NCBI GenBank assembly: GCA_002710495.1
Contig: PAKE01000023.1
Coordinates: forward strand, 14,217-27,859
Length of the DNA stretch: 13,643 nt
Direction of reading: 5' to 3'
Source of the DNA: Flavobacteriales bacterium
GTDB taxonomy: Bacteria; Bacteroidota; Bacteroidia; Flavobacteriales; BACL11
The notes beneath the pieces were generated by a model. It was given only the letters and a program-made list of their open reading frames with translations, searched no databases and was not told the origin of the DNA. Position numbers and translations under genes: made by a program. Position 1 is the first letter of the stretch. The number at the start of each line of letters is the position of its first letter. This document shows positions 7,049 through 13,643 of the stretch, one piece after another.

Positions 7049-7817
7049 CTTTATTCGGCCTCTTAAAAAACTGATTTAATTTGGACAATGGTTTTCTTAT
7101 TCTAATAAATAAAGGAGGATGAAACCCATTCATTTTCCATGAAACAGCATCCTCATTATTTCCTCTTAACCTATTCCAGATTGAGTAATTACTAATCCCA
7201 CCTATTCTCATCTTTACCATAATTTTTGGCAAATAAGTTATAGATATCTTATTCTTATATAATAATCTTAAACTCATCTCATAATCTGATGCACTTTTGA
7301 GCCTTATAGAATAAAGCCCAAACTTGTTATAAATCTCTTTTTTAACAAATAAAGTAGGATGAGGTATTGTCCAACCCTTCCGCATATTGTTTAATTTAAA
7401 ATAACCAGATTTCCAATATCTTCTTATATTATCTGTATCTATAGTATCTACATACAACAAATCACCATATACTGATTCAACATTATTAAAAATAAAAACC
7501 TCAGCAACATCTGAAATCACATGATTTGTATAATAAACATCATCTGAATTTAGTATTCCAACCACATCACCTGACGCAGCTCGTATTCCCTTATTCATAG
7601 CATCATACAATCCGTCATCTTCTTCTGATATGAAATATGATATCTTATCTCCATAAGATTTTACAATCTCAATTGTTTCATCTGTAGATTTTCCATCAAT
7701 AATTATATGTTCTACATTATTATAATCCTGAAAAAACACACTTTCTATTGTTTCTTTAATCGTTTTTTCACTATTAAATGTAACTGTGATTATTGATATT
7801 TTTGGATTTTTATTCAC
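7041..7817 (-). CDS. Glycosyltransferase family 2 (WcaE-like)
   Basis: A 258-residue inverting GT-A glycosyltransferase that adds one sugar from a nucleotide-sugar donor to a growing glycan at the inner face of the membrane. The nucleotide-binding start is PKISIITVTFNS (5-16), followed by IIIDGKSTDET (38-48). DDGLYDAMNKGIRAASGD (67-84) and GILNSDD (87-93) carry the DXD-like metal site, and SASDYEMSLRLL (175-186) carries the likely catalytic acidic residues. The pattern DGLYDAMNKGI recalls the colanic-acid enzyme WcaE. No membrane span is present, so it is not a processive NodC-like synthase; the basic, amphipathic C-terminus may dock to the membrane. Donor and acceptor cannot be read from the sequence. 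Being next to fcl makes fucosyl transfer possible but unproven. The start is GTG at 7817, overlapping the methyltransferase end by 8 bases; no other start precedes the conserved first strand. Confidence 0.85.
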   Translation of the reverse strand: MNKNPKISIITVTFNSEKTIKETIESVFFQDYNNVEHIIIDGKSTDETIEIVKSYGDKISYFISEEDDGLYDAMNKGIRAASGDVVGILNSDDVYYTNHVISDVAEVFIFNNVESVYGDLLYVDTIDTDNIRRYWKSGYFKLNNMRKGWTIPHPTLFVKKEIYNKFGLYSIRLKSASDYEMSLRLLYKNKISITYLPKIMVKMRIGGISNYSIWNRLRGNNEDAVSWKMNGFHPPLFIRIRKPLSKLNQFFKRPNKDA

Positions 7818-8544
7818 CTTTCTTTATTATAAAAACATGGCAATTACCATTTGTTCTATCATATTTTTCTAAACTGCAATTATTATTATCTATCCAAACC
7901 TGAACATCCTTTTTAGAGTGAAAGGTTGCTAATGGCGTAATAAAATAATCGTAAAATATATTTCTTGTTTCTCGCAACCTTAACTTTTGTTTTTTAAATA
8001 ATCTGTACATTAAAAAATGTAAAAGTACAAAAGTATTTTCCATAATAAAATTACCAACTTTAGTTTTATTTAAAATTCGTAAAAAAACACCAACATATTT
8101 ATACAAAAAAGGATAATATCTGTACTTTTTGTAAACTGCTAAGTACAATAATCCATTTGGTTTTAAAACCCTTACACATTCCTTAAAAGCTCCAACCGTA
8201 TCGCCAGTATGATGTACTACTCCATCACTAACAACTAAGTTTGAAAAATCAGAATCTAATGGAATTTCTAAATTATTACCAAGAACTAATTCCAAATTAT
8301 CCGATTGTATAAAATTCTTAGCAAATTCTAAAGACTGTTTACTTAAATCTACTCCAATTAATTTAGAAGCATACTTGGAAGCATATATTAGATTTCTTCC
8401 GCAACCACACCCAATATCTGTAATTATTTTTCCTTTTGATTTTTCTATTACTTTTTTAAGATTCGGATTCATGTTTTCTAAGATTTCTTCTTTTGAAGAA
8501 TATCCATACTCAAAGGGAGTACTATCGTAAAATGTTTTCTCCAT
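7810..8544 (-). CDS. Class I SAM-dependent methyltransferase
   Basis: The product is 244 residues with a Rossmann methyltransferase core. Motif I is TDIGCGCGRN (42-51), the acidic residue that holds the SAM ribose is in GVDLSKQSLEFA (64-75), and VVSDGVVHHTGD (104-115) plus VLKPNGLLYLAVY (126-138) form the later motifs, as in Methyltransf_11 (UbiE/SmtA-like) proteins. A hydrophobic, basic segment at about 145-185 replaces the compact end of simpler members and may bind a lipid-linked acceptor. No motif gives the substrate; the setting suggests O- or N-methylation of a sugar in the surface glycan. Its ATG at 8544 overlaps the carbamoyltransferase stop by one base (TAATG), favouring coupled translation of the two modifying enzymes. 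Confidence 0.82.
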   Translation of the reverse strand: MEKTFYDSTPFEYGYSSKEEILENMNPNLKKVIEKSKGKIITDIGCGCGRNLIYASKYASKLIGVDLSKQSLEFAKNFIQSDNLELVLGNNLEIPLDSDFSNLVVSDGVVHHTGDTVGAFKECVRVLKPNGLLYLAVYKKYRYYPFLYKYVGVFLRILNKTKVGNFIMENTFVLLHFLMYRLFKKQKLRLRETRNIFYDYFITPLATFHSKKDVQVWIDNNNCSLEKYDRTNGNCHVFIIKKGE

Positions 8545-10268
8545 TATCTTTCAATAATTATATTTTCCATCACTAACATATCCATTTTTGTTCTAAGGAA
8601 ACAATCTAACGCTTCTTGCGGTTTATTTACAATAGGTTCGTTCTCATTAAATGAAGTATTCAATAAAATGGGGACTCCTGATTTCTTTTGAAACTCAGAA
8701 ATCAACCTGTAATATCTAGGCGAAATCTCTTTATTTACCGATTGTAATCTACCTGTACCATCTACATGAGTTACTGCAGGTATTTCAGAGTGTTTTTCTT
8801 TTTTTATATCATAAACTTTCTCCATAAAAGGAACTTCATCATTCTGAACAAAATACTCTTCTACATATTCTTCCAAAATCGAAGGAGCAAATGGCCTAAA
8901 ACTCTCTCTTCTTTTTATCTTTTCATTTAATAAATCTTTTGCATCCTTTCTTCTTGGGTCAACAATGATTGATCTATGACCTAAAGCTCTAGGTCCAAAT
9001 TCTGCTCTACCTTGAAACCATCCTATTACTCCACCATTTACAAGTTTATCGGATACTCTATCAAATAAAACATCATCATCAACTTTCTCATATTTTACTC
9101 CATATTTTTCTAAACAATCAACAACTTCATTATTATCAGGTTTTTTGCCAAAATATGCCGTTTTTATTTCCTCCAATCTATCATTTGATAATATATGATT
9201 ATACAGATATAATGCAGAACCGACAGAAGTTCCTGCATCATGTCCTGCAGAAGGAACATACATCTTTTTAAAAGGTGTATTTCTTAATATCTTTCCATTT
9301 GCAACAGAATTTTGAGCAACACCTCCTGTAATACAAATATTCTCTAATCCGGTTGTTTCATGTAGTTTAGTAAGCATGTAAAATATTATTTCTTCAGTTA
9401 ATCTTTGTGCTGAAGTAGCTAAGTCAATATGAAACTGTTCTAACTTATCCCCTTTCTTTCTTGATTTCCAAAAAAGATTCTCCCATTCTTTAGTAAAAAG
9501 AGAATCAATTGATGGTTCTCCATTCTCCCAATCCATTGCTACCCCCTCCTTAAAATGTTTAAAAAACTTCTTGTTTAAGTTAAAAAAACCATCCTCTGTT
9601 TGTTCTACAATTGCAGAAAGTTCATTTAAGTATTTTGCTTCACCATAAGGAGCTAATCCCATAACTTTATATTCATCTCCATAGTTAGGAAAACCTAGAA
9701 ATTGAGTTACAGTTGTATAAAAAATTCCTAGTGAGTGAGGGTAATTGACAGAATCTAAAACCTGAATCTGATTGTCCTTACCAATTGCAGTCATTGTAGA
9801 CGTAAAGTCTCCAAAACCATCAATTGACAAAATAGCTGAATTCTGAAAACTAGATGCAAAAAAGGAAGATGCAATATGACTTCTATGGTGCTCTACATTA
9901 TGAACCTCAGCCTTTATTTGAGATTCGTCTACATTAAATATCTTTGCTAATTCTGATTTTATTGAACTTACTTTTCTATAATTTAAAAGTCTATCAAAAA
10001 CAGATCTTATTCCTATTCTATTTTTCAGTGTATGAAGTATCTTTTTTGAGATGTTCGCTTGAGGATCTCTTGATATAGTAATATAGTCCAAATCCTGAAT
10101 AGAAATTCCCGCGTCATCCAAACAAAATTTAATAGACTCTGAAGGAAATCCTGCCCAATGTTTTATTCTCCTAAATCTTTCTTCTTCTGTAGCATTTATT
10201 ACTATACCATCTTTTAACAAACAAGCTGATGAATCTCCATGAAACGCATTTAAACCAAGTATATACAT
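8544..10268 (-). CDS. Carbamoyltransferase of the NodU/CmcH/TobZ family
   Basis: The product is 574 residues, the usual length for enzymes that use carbamoyl phosphate and ATP to make carbamoyl-AMP and move the carbamoyl group to a hydroxyl. The N-terminal Kae1-like domain (about 1-360) begins with ILGLNAFHGDSSA (3-15), continues with ATEEERFRR (26-34), carries the metal-site histidines in EHHRSHIASSF (126-136), and has SIDGFGD (148-154) and TGGVAQNSVANGK (314-326). The C-terminal domain (about 385-574) has the strong signature EFGPRALGHRSI (423-434), ESFRPFAPS (455-463) and LLNTSFNENEPIV (535-547). All key motifs look intact. Homologues carbamoylate Nod factors, antibiotics and some O-antigen sugars; here a glycan sugar is the likely acceptor. 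One-base overlaps at both ends tie it to the GT4 gene before it and the methyltransferase after it. Confidence 0.92.
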   Translation of the reverse strand: MYILGLNAFHGDSSACLLKDGIVINATEEERFRRIKHWAGFPSESIKFCLDDAGISIQDLDYITISRDPQANISKKILHTLKNRIGIRSVFDRLLNYRKVSSIKSELAKIFNVDESQIKAEVHNVEHHRSHIASSFFASSFQNSAILSIDGFGDFTSTMTAIGKDNQIQVLDSVNYPHSLGIFYTTVTQFLGFPNYGDEYKVMGLAPYGEAKYLNELSAIVEQTEDGFFNLNKKFFKHFKEGVAMDWENGEPSIDSLFTKEWENLFWKSRKKGDKLEQFHIDLATSAQRLTEEIIFYMLTKLHETTGLENICITGGVAQNSVANGKILRNTPFKKMYVPSAGHDAGTSVGSALYLYNHILSNDRLEEIKTAYFGKKPDNNEVVDCLEKYGVKYEKVDDDVLFDRVSDKLVNGGVIGWFQGRAEFGPRALGHRSIIVDPRRKDAKDLLNEKIKRRESFRPFAPSILEEYVEEYFVQNDEVPFMEKVYDIKKEKHSEIPAVTHVDGTGRLQSVNKEISPRYYRLISEFQKKSGVPILLNTSFNENEPIVNKPQEALDCFLRTKMDMLVMENIIIER

Positions 10269-11428
10269 TAATTATTCGTTAGAATTGTAAAAAATTTGTT
10301 TGTAATAATTTTCCAATCAAAGTTATCTTTCACATACTCTTTGCATTTTTTAGATGTGAAATTTCTTTCTTTTATTTGATGAAAAGCAGTGCAGAAATCT
10401 TCTTTTTGGTTTTTTACAAATATACCACAATTATTTCTCTCTATATTTCTCCAAGAAGTTTTATCAGAAACCACAACAGGAACACCACAAGCTAAAGCTT
10501 CTGAAACTACAATTCCAAAACTCTCAAAATCAGAAGACAGAGTAAAGAAAGAACAATTACTAAGCAATTCTTTTTTCTGAGAAAAATTCACTAAGCCAAT
10601 CAAAAATACTGAGTCTTCTAACTTTAATTCCTTTATCTGATTTTCTAAAGCATTTCTCACTCCATCATCAGCTCCAGCAATTAATAATTTCGCATTTTTA
10701 TTTTCATCCAGATACAATTCAAAAGCATTAATTAAAATATCAAAACGTTTAATTTTATGTAACCTTCCCATAGAAAAAACTACATCTGAAACTTTTTTAA
10801 AATTTTTATTTGTGTATTTTTCAAGTAACTCTTTTTTATCCATTTTATTAGAATTACTAAAACTATCAACATCAATACCATCAGGAATTATTTTAACATC
10901 TACTTGAGGAAAATAAAATAAAATATCTTCTTTCTCCAAATAAGAAGACGCTTGCCAGATTATTTTGTTCTTAAGCGGTGAAATAAATAAAAATAACCAT
11001 AATCTCTTCAACCAATTTCTTTTGTTGGAAAGAGTAAAACTAGAGAAACTACCTCTAGGACATAGAATTATTTTCTTTCCTGAAAAAACTGAAAAAAAGA
11101 GAGAAAACAAAACTGTATAATGAAATAAATATTGAATATAAACTACATCTGATTTTTTGATATCTGAAAAAACACCAAACAAAAAGGAAAAAGAAAAAAT
11201 ATTAATAAGCTGTTCGTGATAATATCTCACAAATACATTCTCTGCTTGTTTAATATGTTCTTTTGTGTCTATATATTTTATTCTCTTATTCCCATCTGCA
11301 TTTGTTGTAGAAACATAAACTTCAATATTCTTCTCTCCTAATTTCTTTGATAAATCCCAAGTAGAAGAAATAGGGCCTCCATAAAATATTGCTGGATAAA
11401 AAGAAGAAGAAACTAAACAAACTCTCAT
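10268..11428 (-). CDS. Glycosyltransferase family 4 (GT-B)
   Basis: A 386-residue retaining glycosyltransferase of the GT-B fold. The N-terminal acceptor domain starts MRVCLVSSSFYPAIFYGGP (1-19), with the glycine-rich loop seen in WcaI/PimB-like enzymes. The hydrophobic patches at 76-88 and 104-116 fit a peripheral membrane protein. The donor domain starts near VVFSMGRLHKIKRFD (216-230) and holds the EX7E motif in FESFGIVVSEALACG (301-315; E302 and E310), which binds the nucleotide-sugar phosphates. DGVRNALENQI (255-265) and DWKIITNKFF (371-380) complete the family pattern. Sugar specificity is unknown. Start is ATG at 11428; it overlaps the upstream deacetylase stop through the bases ATGA. 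Confidence 0.87.
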   Translation of the reverse strand: MRVCLVSSSFYPAIFYGGPISSTWDLSKKLGEKNIEVYVSTTNADGNKRIKYIDTKEHIKQAENVFVRYYHEQLINIFSFSFLFGVFSDIKKSDVVYIQYLFHYTVLFSLFFSVFSGKKIILCPRGSFSSFTLSNKRNWLKRLWLFLFISPLKNKIIWQASSYLEKEDILFYFPQVDVKIIPDGIDVDSFSNSNKMDKKELLEKYTNKNFKKVSDVVFSMGRLHKIKRFDILINAFELYLDENKNAKLLIAGADDGVRNALENQIKELKLEDSVFLIGLVNFSQKKELLSNCSFFTLSSDFESFGIVVSEALACGVPVVVSDKTSWRNIERNNCGIFVKNQKEDFCTAFHQIKERNFTSKKCKEYVKDNFDWKIITNKFFTILTNN

Positions 11429-12159
11429 CTCACGAATTCATTTTTATAATACCAATAATACAGAATGTTGTCCCCTCCTTTTAATATAGATTTAAATTCT
11501 TTTTCTGATGCAAACTGAACTATACTTCTCCTCTTGACAGATGGAAAAACCTCAGAACAATATGGTCCAGAAAGTGAAGAGAATTGTTTGTCATATCCTA
11601 CTTCTAATGCTTTCTTAATAACAGATTTGTCAAACATACCGCATGGAAAACATATCGAATTTATTTCAGTTTCGCAGATTGACTCTAAAATTTCTTTTGA
11701 TTTTTTAAGCTCCATCTGTAAAGAGTCAGAATCTAAGGTTGGTAATTCTGGATGAGTATGGGTATGGGACTGAATCTTAATAAACTTATTCTTCGCAAGC
11801 TCTTTAAGGTTATTAGCGCTAAGGAAATTATCCCTATCTAAAAATGAGGAAACAACAAAAATCGTTACAGGTATTTCTAGTTGATTGATTATCCCAATAT
11901 TCTCATACAAACCTTTAAACCCATCATCAAAAGAAATAGAAATCTGATTCTTTTCTTTAGTAATTTCATGAACAATTTCGAAATCTAACTCTCGTATTAC
12001 ATTAATGTGTTTAACAAACATATCAACAGAAGTAGACATATCTGTAAATCTGTTATTTGAATGAATATCGTGGTAAAAAATACATTTACTATAATCAGAA
12101 TTTTTAATCCGTGCTGATAAATTTATTATTGTATTTTTAATCTTATTCTTTAAAGCCAT
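11425..12159 (-). CDS. Polysaccharide deacetylase (NodB-like, carbohydrate esterase family 4), apparently cytoplasmic
   Basis: The 244-residue product has the NodB homology fold. The first motif is ISFDDGF (75-81), with D78 as likely catalytic base and D79 as a metal ligand. The second is SHTHTHPELP (131-140), where H132 and H136 make the H-x3-H metal pair. The region FPCGMFDKSVIKKALEVGYD (171-190) stands in for the usual RxPYG motif, with C173 where Y is common. The N-terminal CIFYHDI (26-32) and the later VDMFVKHINVIRELDF (45-60) follow the typical leader of these enzymes. No signal peptide or membrane span is visible, unlike exported peptidoglycan or chitin deacetylases, so the likely substrate is an N-acetylated sugar on a nucleotide or lipid carrier at the cytoplasmic face. 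It overlaps the GT4 genes on both sides (10 bases upstream, 4 downstream). Confidence 0.85.
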   Translation of the reverse strand: MALKNKIKNTIINLSARIKNSDYSKCIFYHDIHSNNRFTDMSTSVDMFVKHINVIRELDFEIVHEITKEKNQISISFDDGFKGLYENIGIINQLEIPVTIFVVSSFLDRDNFLSANNLKELAKNKFIKIQSHTHTHPELPTLDSDSLQMELKKSKEILESICETEINSICFPCGMFDKSVIKKALEVGYDKQFSSLSGPYCSEVFPSVKRRSIVQFASEKEFKSILKGGDNILYYWYYKNEFVR

Positions 12160-13208
12160 TTTTCTACTTTATGCATTGAAAATAATAAATTCTTTGTATA
12201 TAAATCATAATTCCAATAATCCTTCATCAAAGCTACTGCATTTTCCGACATTTTTCTATTTAAATCAGGATTATTATATAGTTCTAACATCTTTTCCTCT
12301 AGTTCTTCCCAATCGTTAATTACAAAACCTGTTTCTTTATTTATTATCAAATCATGCACAGACCCAACTTCTTTATGAGCAATTACAGAAAGAGATGATG
12401 ACATAGCCTCATTTACAACTAATCCCCAAGCTTCCACTGATGAAGGAAATACAAATACAGAGGAATTATGATATAATCTTAATAAGCTCTCTCCAAAAAC
12501 AGTTCCTTTAAACAGTATCTTTTCATTGTTATATTTTCTTTTATACACCTCCAGATTTGGACCACCTCCAACTATTATTAGTTCTGAATCTTTATTAGAA
12601 AAAGCAGATAAAAACCTTTCGCACAGAACATCAACATTTTTTGTATCTAATAACCTACCAACAAACAGAAATGTAAACTTATCTGGAAATATCTTGTATT
12701 CATGATAATACTTTTTATTATTCACTATCATAGGAATCATAAAAATTCTTTCCTCTTTCATTCCGTAATGAATGAATAAATCTTTATGTATTTTACTTCC
12801 TCCAGCAAAACCTAAGACATATTTATTTCTAAAGATTAAATTCAGATAAATGTATTTAATTATTCGTTTAATTATATTATTTGGAATCTTTAATTGCGTG
12901 TCTGATTCAGTAGCAATATATTTCTTATTAGCAGAAAAAATATTAAACAAGAAAGTCAGGAAAAATACATAATTATTATATCCATTTACAATAATAAAAT
13001 CATGTTCTTTCCTAATTGAACGAATAAATTTTGTTTTTTGAGTAATTGAAAAATCGAATAAAAAAGTTGATGATGAAAGAGATTCTTTAGTCTTTGCTTC
13101 AGATTTTTTATTTATAAAAGCATGTCCTATTCCTTGTTTTGAATGTACATTTGCAATTAAATCAATTGTATAAGAAGCGGGTTCTACAAAATATGTAAAT
13201 ATTTTCAT
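12150..13208 (-). CDS. Glycosyltransferase family 4 (GT-B), second copy
   Basis: The product is 352 residues. The C-terminal donor domain is clear: FLFVGRLLDTKNVDVL (180-195), ELIIVGGGPNLEVYK (209-223), the P-loop-like strand KILFKGTV (230-237), then SVEAWGLVVNEAMS (257-270) with E259 and E267 as the EX7E pair. The N-terminal half is shorter than in many GT4 enzymes and lacks the glycine-rich acceptor loop of the other copy, starting MKIFTYFVEPASYTID. A hydrophobic patch at 79-91 and the basic helical segment at 112-130 may touch the membrane. The two GT4 enzymes share little outside the family motifs, so they are not a recent duplication and probably make different linkages. Start is ATG at 13208, overlapping the preceding gene by ATGA. 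Confidence 0.86.
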   Translation of the reverse strand: MKIFTYFVEPASYTIDLIANVHSKQGIGHAFINKKSEAKTKESLSSSTFLFDFSITQKTKFIRSIRKEHDFIIVNGYNNYVFFLTFLFNIFSANKKYIATESDTQLKIPNNIIKRIIKYIYLNLIFRNKYVLGFAGGSKIHKDLFIHYGMKEERIFMIPMIVNNKKYYHEYKIFPDKFTFLFVGRLLDTKNVDVLCERFLSAFSNKDSELIIVGGGPNLEVYKRKYNNEKILFKGTVFGESLLRLYHNSSVFVFPSSVEAWGLVVNEAMSSSLSVIAHKEVGSVHDLIINKETGFVINDWEELEEKMLELYNNPDLNRKMSENAVALMKDYWNYDLYTKNLLFSMHKVEKWL

Positions 13209-13643
13209 TTCTTAAATATTTTATAAACAAGCCTTAAAAACCGAAAAATATTTTGTTCAAGACTATACTTTAATTCCTGCCATCTTGATGAAAATATTTG
13301 TAATGAAAATAAATCTTTTGACTGAGGAATAAAGTTTAATATTTTATATCTATATACTCCCCTTCCAAAATTTATCATTACAGAATCTTCTGAACTCAGA
13401 ACAGTAATTAATGAAATATAATTAAATATATTAATCATCTTTGAATTGTCAAACATATCAATCCACGGTAAATATTGAGTGGAATCTTTTATGACAAATG
13501 AAATAGCATTTATCTTATTATTAGTTTTAACAATATTAAGTATGATTTTTCCTTTATTATAAAGTTCCTTAATTAATAATAACTGATTATCAGGTAAGAA
13601 AATTTTATTTCTTAACCCTAATTGAATCATATCATCTCTTAAA
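13205..13643 (-). CDS. C-terminal part of a GNAT/FemAB-like (CelD/BioF2-type) acyltransferase, 5'-truncated by window edge
   Basis: The frame is open through the right edge, with four more codons before the ATG at 13630; that ATG (followed by IQLGLRN) is probably internal, and the true start lies outside. About 145 residues are seen. Counted from that ATG, the pattern INAISFVIKDSTQYLPW (40-56), then a helix, then VMINFGRGVYRYKI (84-97), fits the second half of the long GNAT domain in CelD/FemAB-like proteins, where a strand with FGxGxxxYK follows the acyl-donor or aminoacyl site. The basic tail RFLRLVYKIFKK resembles a membrane-docking end. Such enzymes put acyl or aminoacyl groups on amino sugars or peptidoglycan. 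Catalytic residues cannot be checked without the missing N-terminal half. It ends in TGA overlapping the next ATG. The family call is moderate; that it is a partial gene is firm. Confidence 0.55.
   Translation of the reverse strand, partial: LRDDMIQLGLRNKIFLPDNQLLLIKELYNKGKIILNIVKTNNKINAISFVIKDSTQYLPWIDMFDNSKMINIFNYISLITVLSSEDSVMINFGRGVYRYKILNFIPQSKDLFSLQIFSSRWQELKYSLEQNIFRFLRLVYKIFKK

Noticed and set aside
7041..7817. Idea that the GT2 gene is a NodC-like chitin-oligosaccharide synthase
   Set aside because: At 258 residues with no membrane spans and no QxxRW motif, it is a single-addition GT2 enzyme, not a processive synthase.
10389..10580. Plus-strand open frame of 63 codons opposite the GT4 gene
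   Set aside because: Antisense to the EX7E donor domain; no independent support.
11534..11755. Plus-strand open frame of 73 codons opposite the deacetylase
   Set aside because: Antisense to conserved deacetylase motifs; no independent support.
10268..13208. The two GT4 genes as a tandem duplication
   Set aside because: They share only family-level motifs; their N-terminal halves and lengths differ, and a different gene lies between them.

Overview
This window is strongly AT-rich, gene-dense DNA. It most likely comes from a Bacteroidota genome of the Flavobacteriia type. The taxonomic inference rests on three things: the family set and order (redox/Fe-S membrane protein, MCE/MlaD protein and AmiC-type amidase, divergent from a Bacteroidota-style LptD), the lack of clear Shine-Dalgarno sequences, and the use of TTG and GTG starts. 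No tRNA, rRNA, CRISPR array, insertion sequence or non-coding stretch over 300 bases is visible. The largest gap between genes is 42 bases.

Region A (1-2975, minus strand) is an envelope operon read in the order amidase, MlaD-like MCE protein, then an NarI-like/Fe-S membrane oxidoreductase that runs off the left edge. Spacers are only 3-4 bases. Region B (3018-5549, plus strand) is the outer-membrane LPS-assembly protein LptD, divergent from the amidase. Both genes appear to start with TTG, and the two start regions form a near mirror image. LptD carries an in-frame (GAA)10 tract.

Region C (5546-13643, minus strand) is an unbroken run of nine genes in which every junction abuts or overlaps. 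In transcription order: a 5'-incomplete GNAT/FemAB-like transferase, a GT4 glycosyltransferase, a NodB-type polysaccharide deacetylase, a second GT4 glycosyltransferase, a NodU-type O-carbamoyltransferase, a SAM methyltransferase, a GT2 glycosyltransferase, GDP-L-fucose synthase, and a PabA/TrpG-type glutamine amidotransferase. Apart from the last, this looks like part of a surface-polysaccharide (O-antigen, capsule or glycolipid) locus. It would make a fucose-containing glycan decorated by carbamoylation, methylation and deacetylation/re-acylation.

The parts fit together as follows (inference). Region C builds and decorates a surface glycan in the cytoplasm. LptD from region B would insert the finished LPS if the glycan is an O-antigen. 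Region A handles phospholipid traffic (MCE) and peptidoglycan cleavage (amidase). The most interesting pattern is that region C combines deacetylase, carbamoyltransferase, methyltransferase, acyltransferase-like and fucose-synthase families, resembling the enzyme kit for rhizobial Nod factors. That likeness is at the level of broad families only. PabA belongs to folate/tryptophan metabolism and seems a passenger at the tail of the run.
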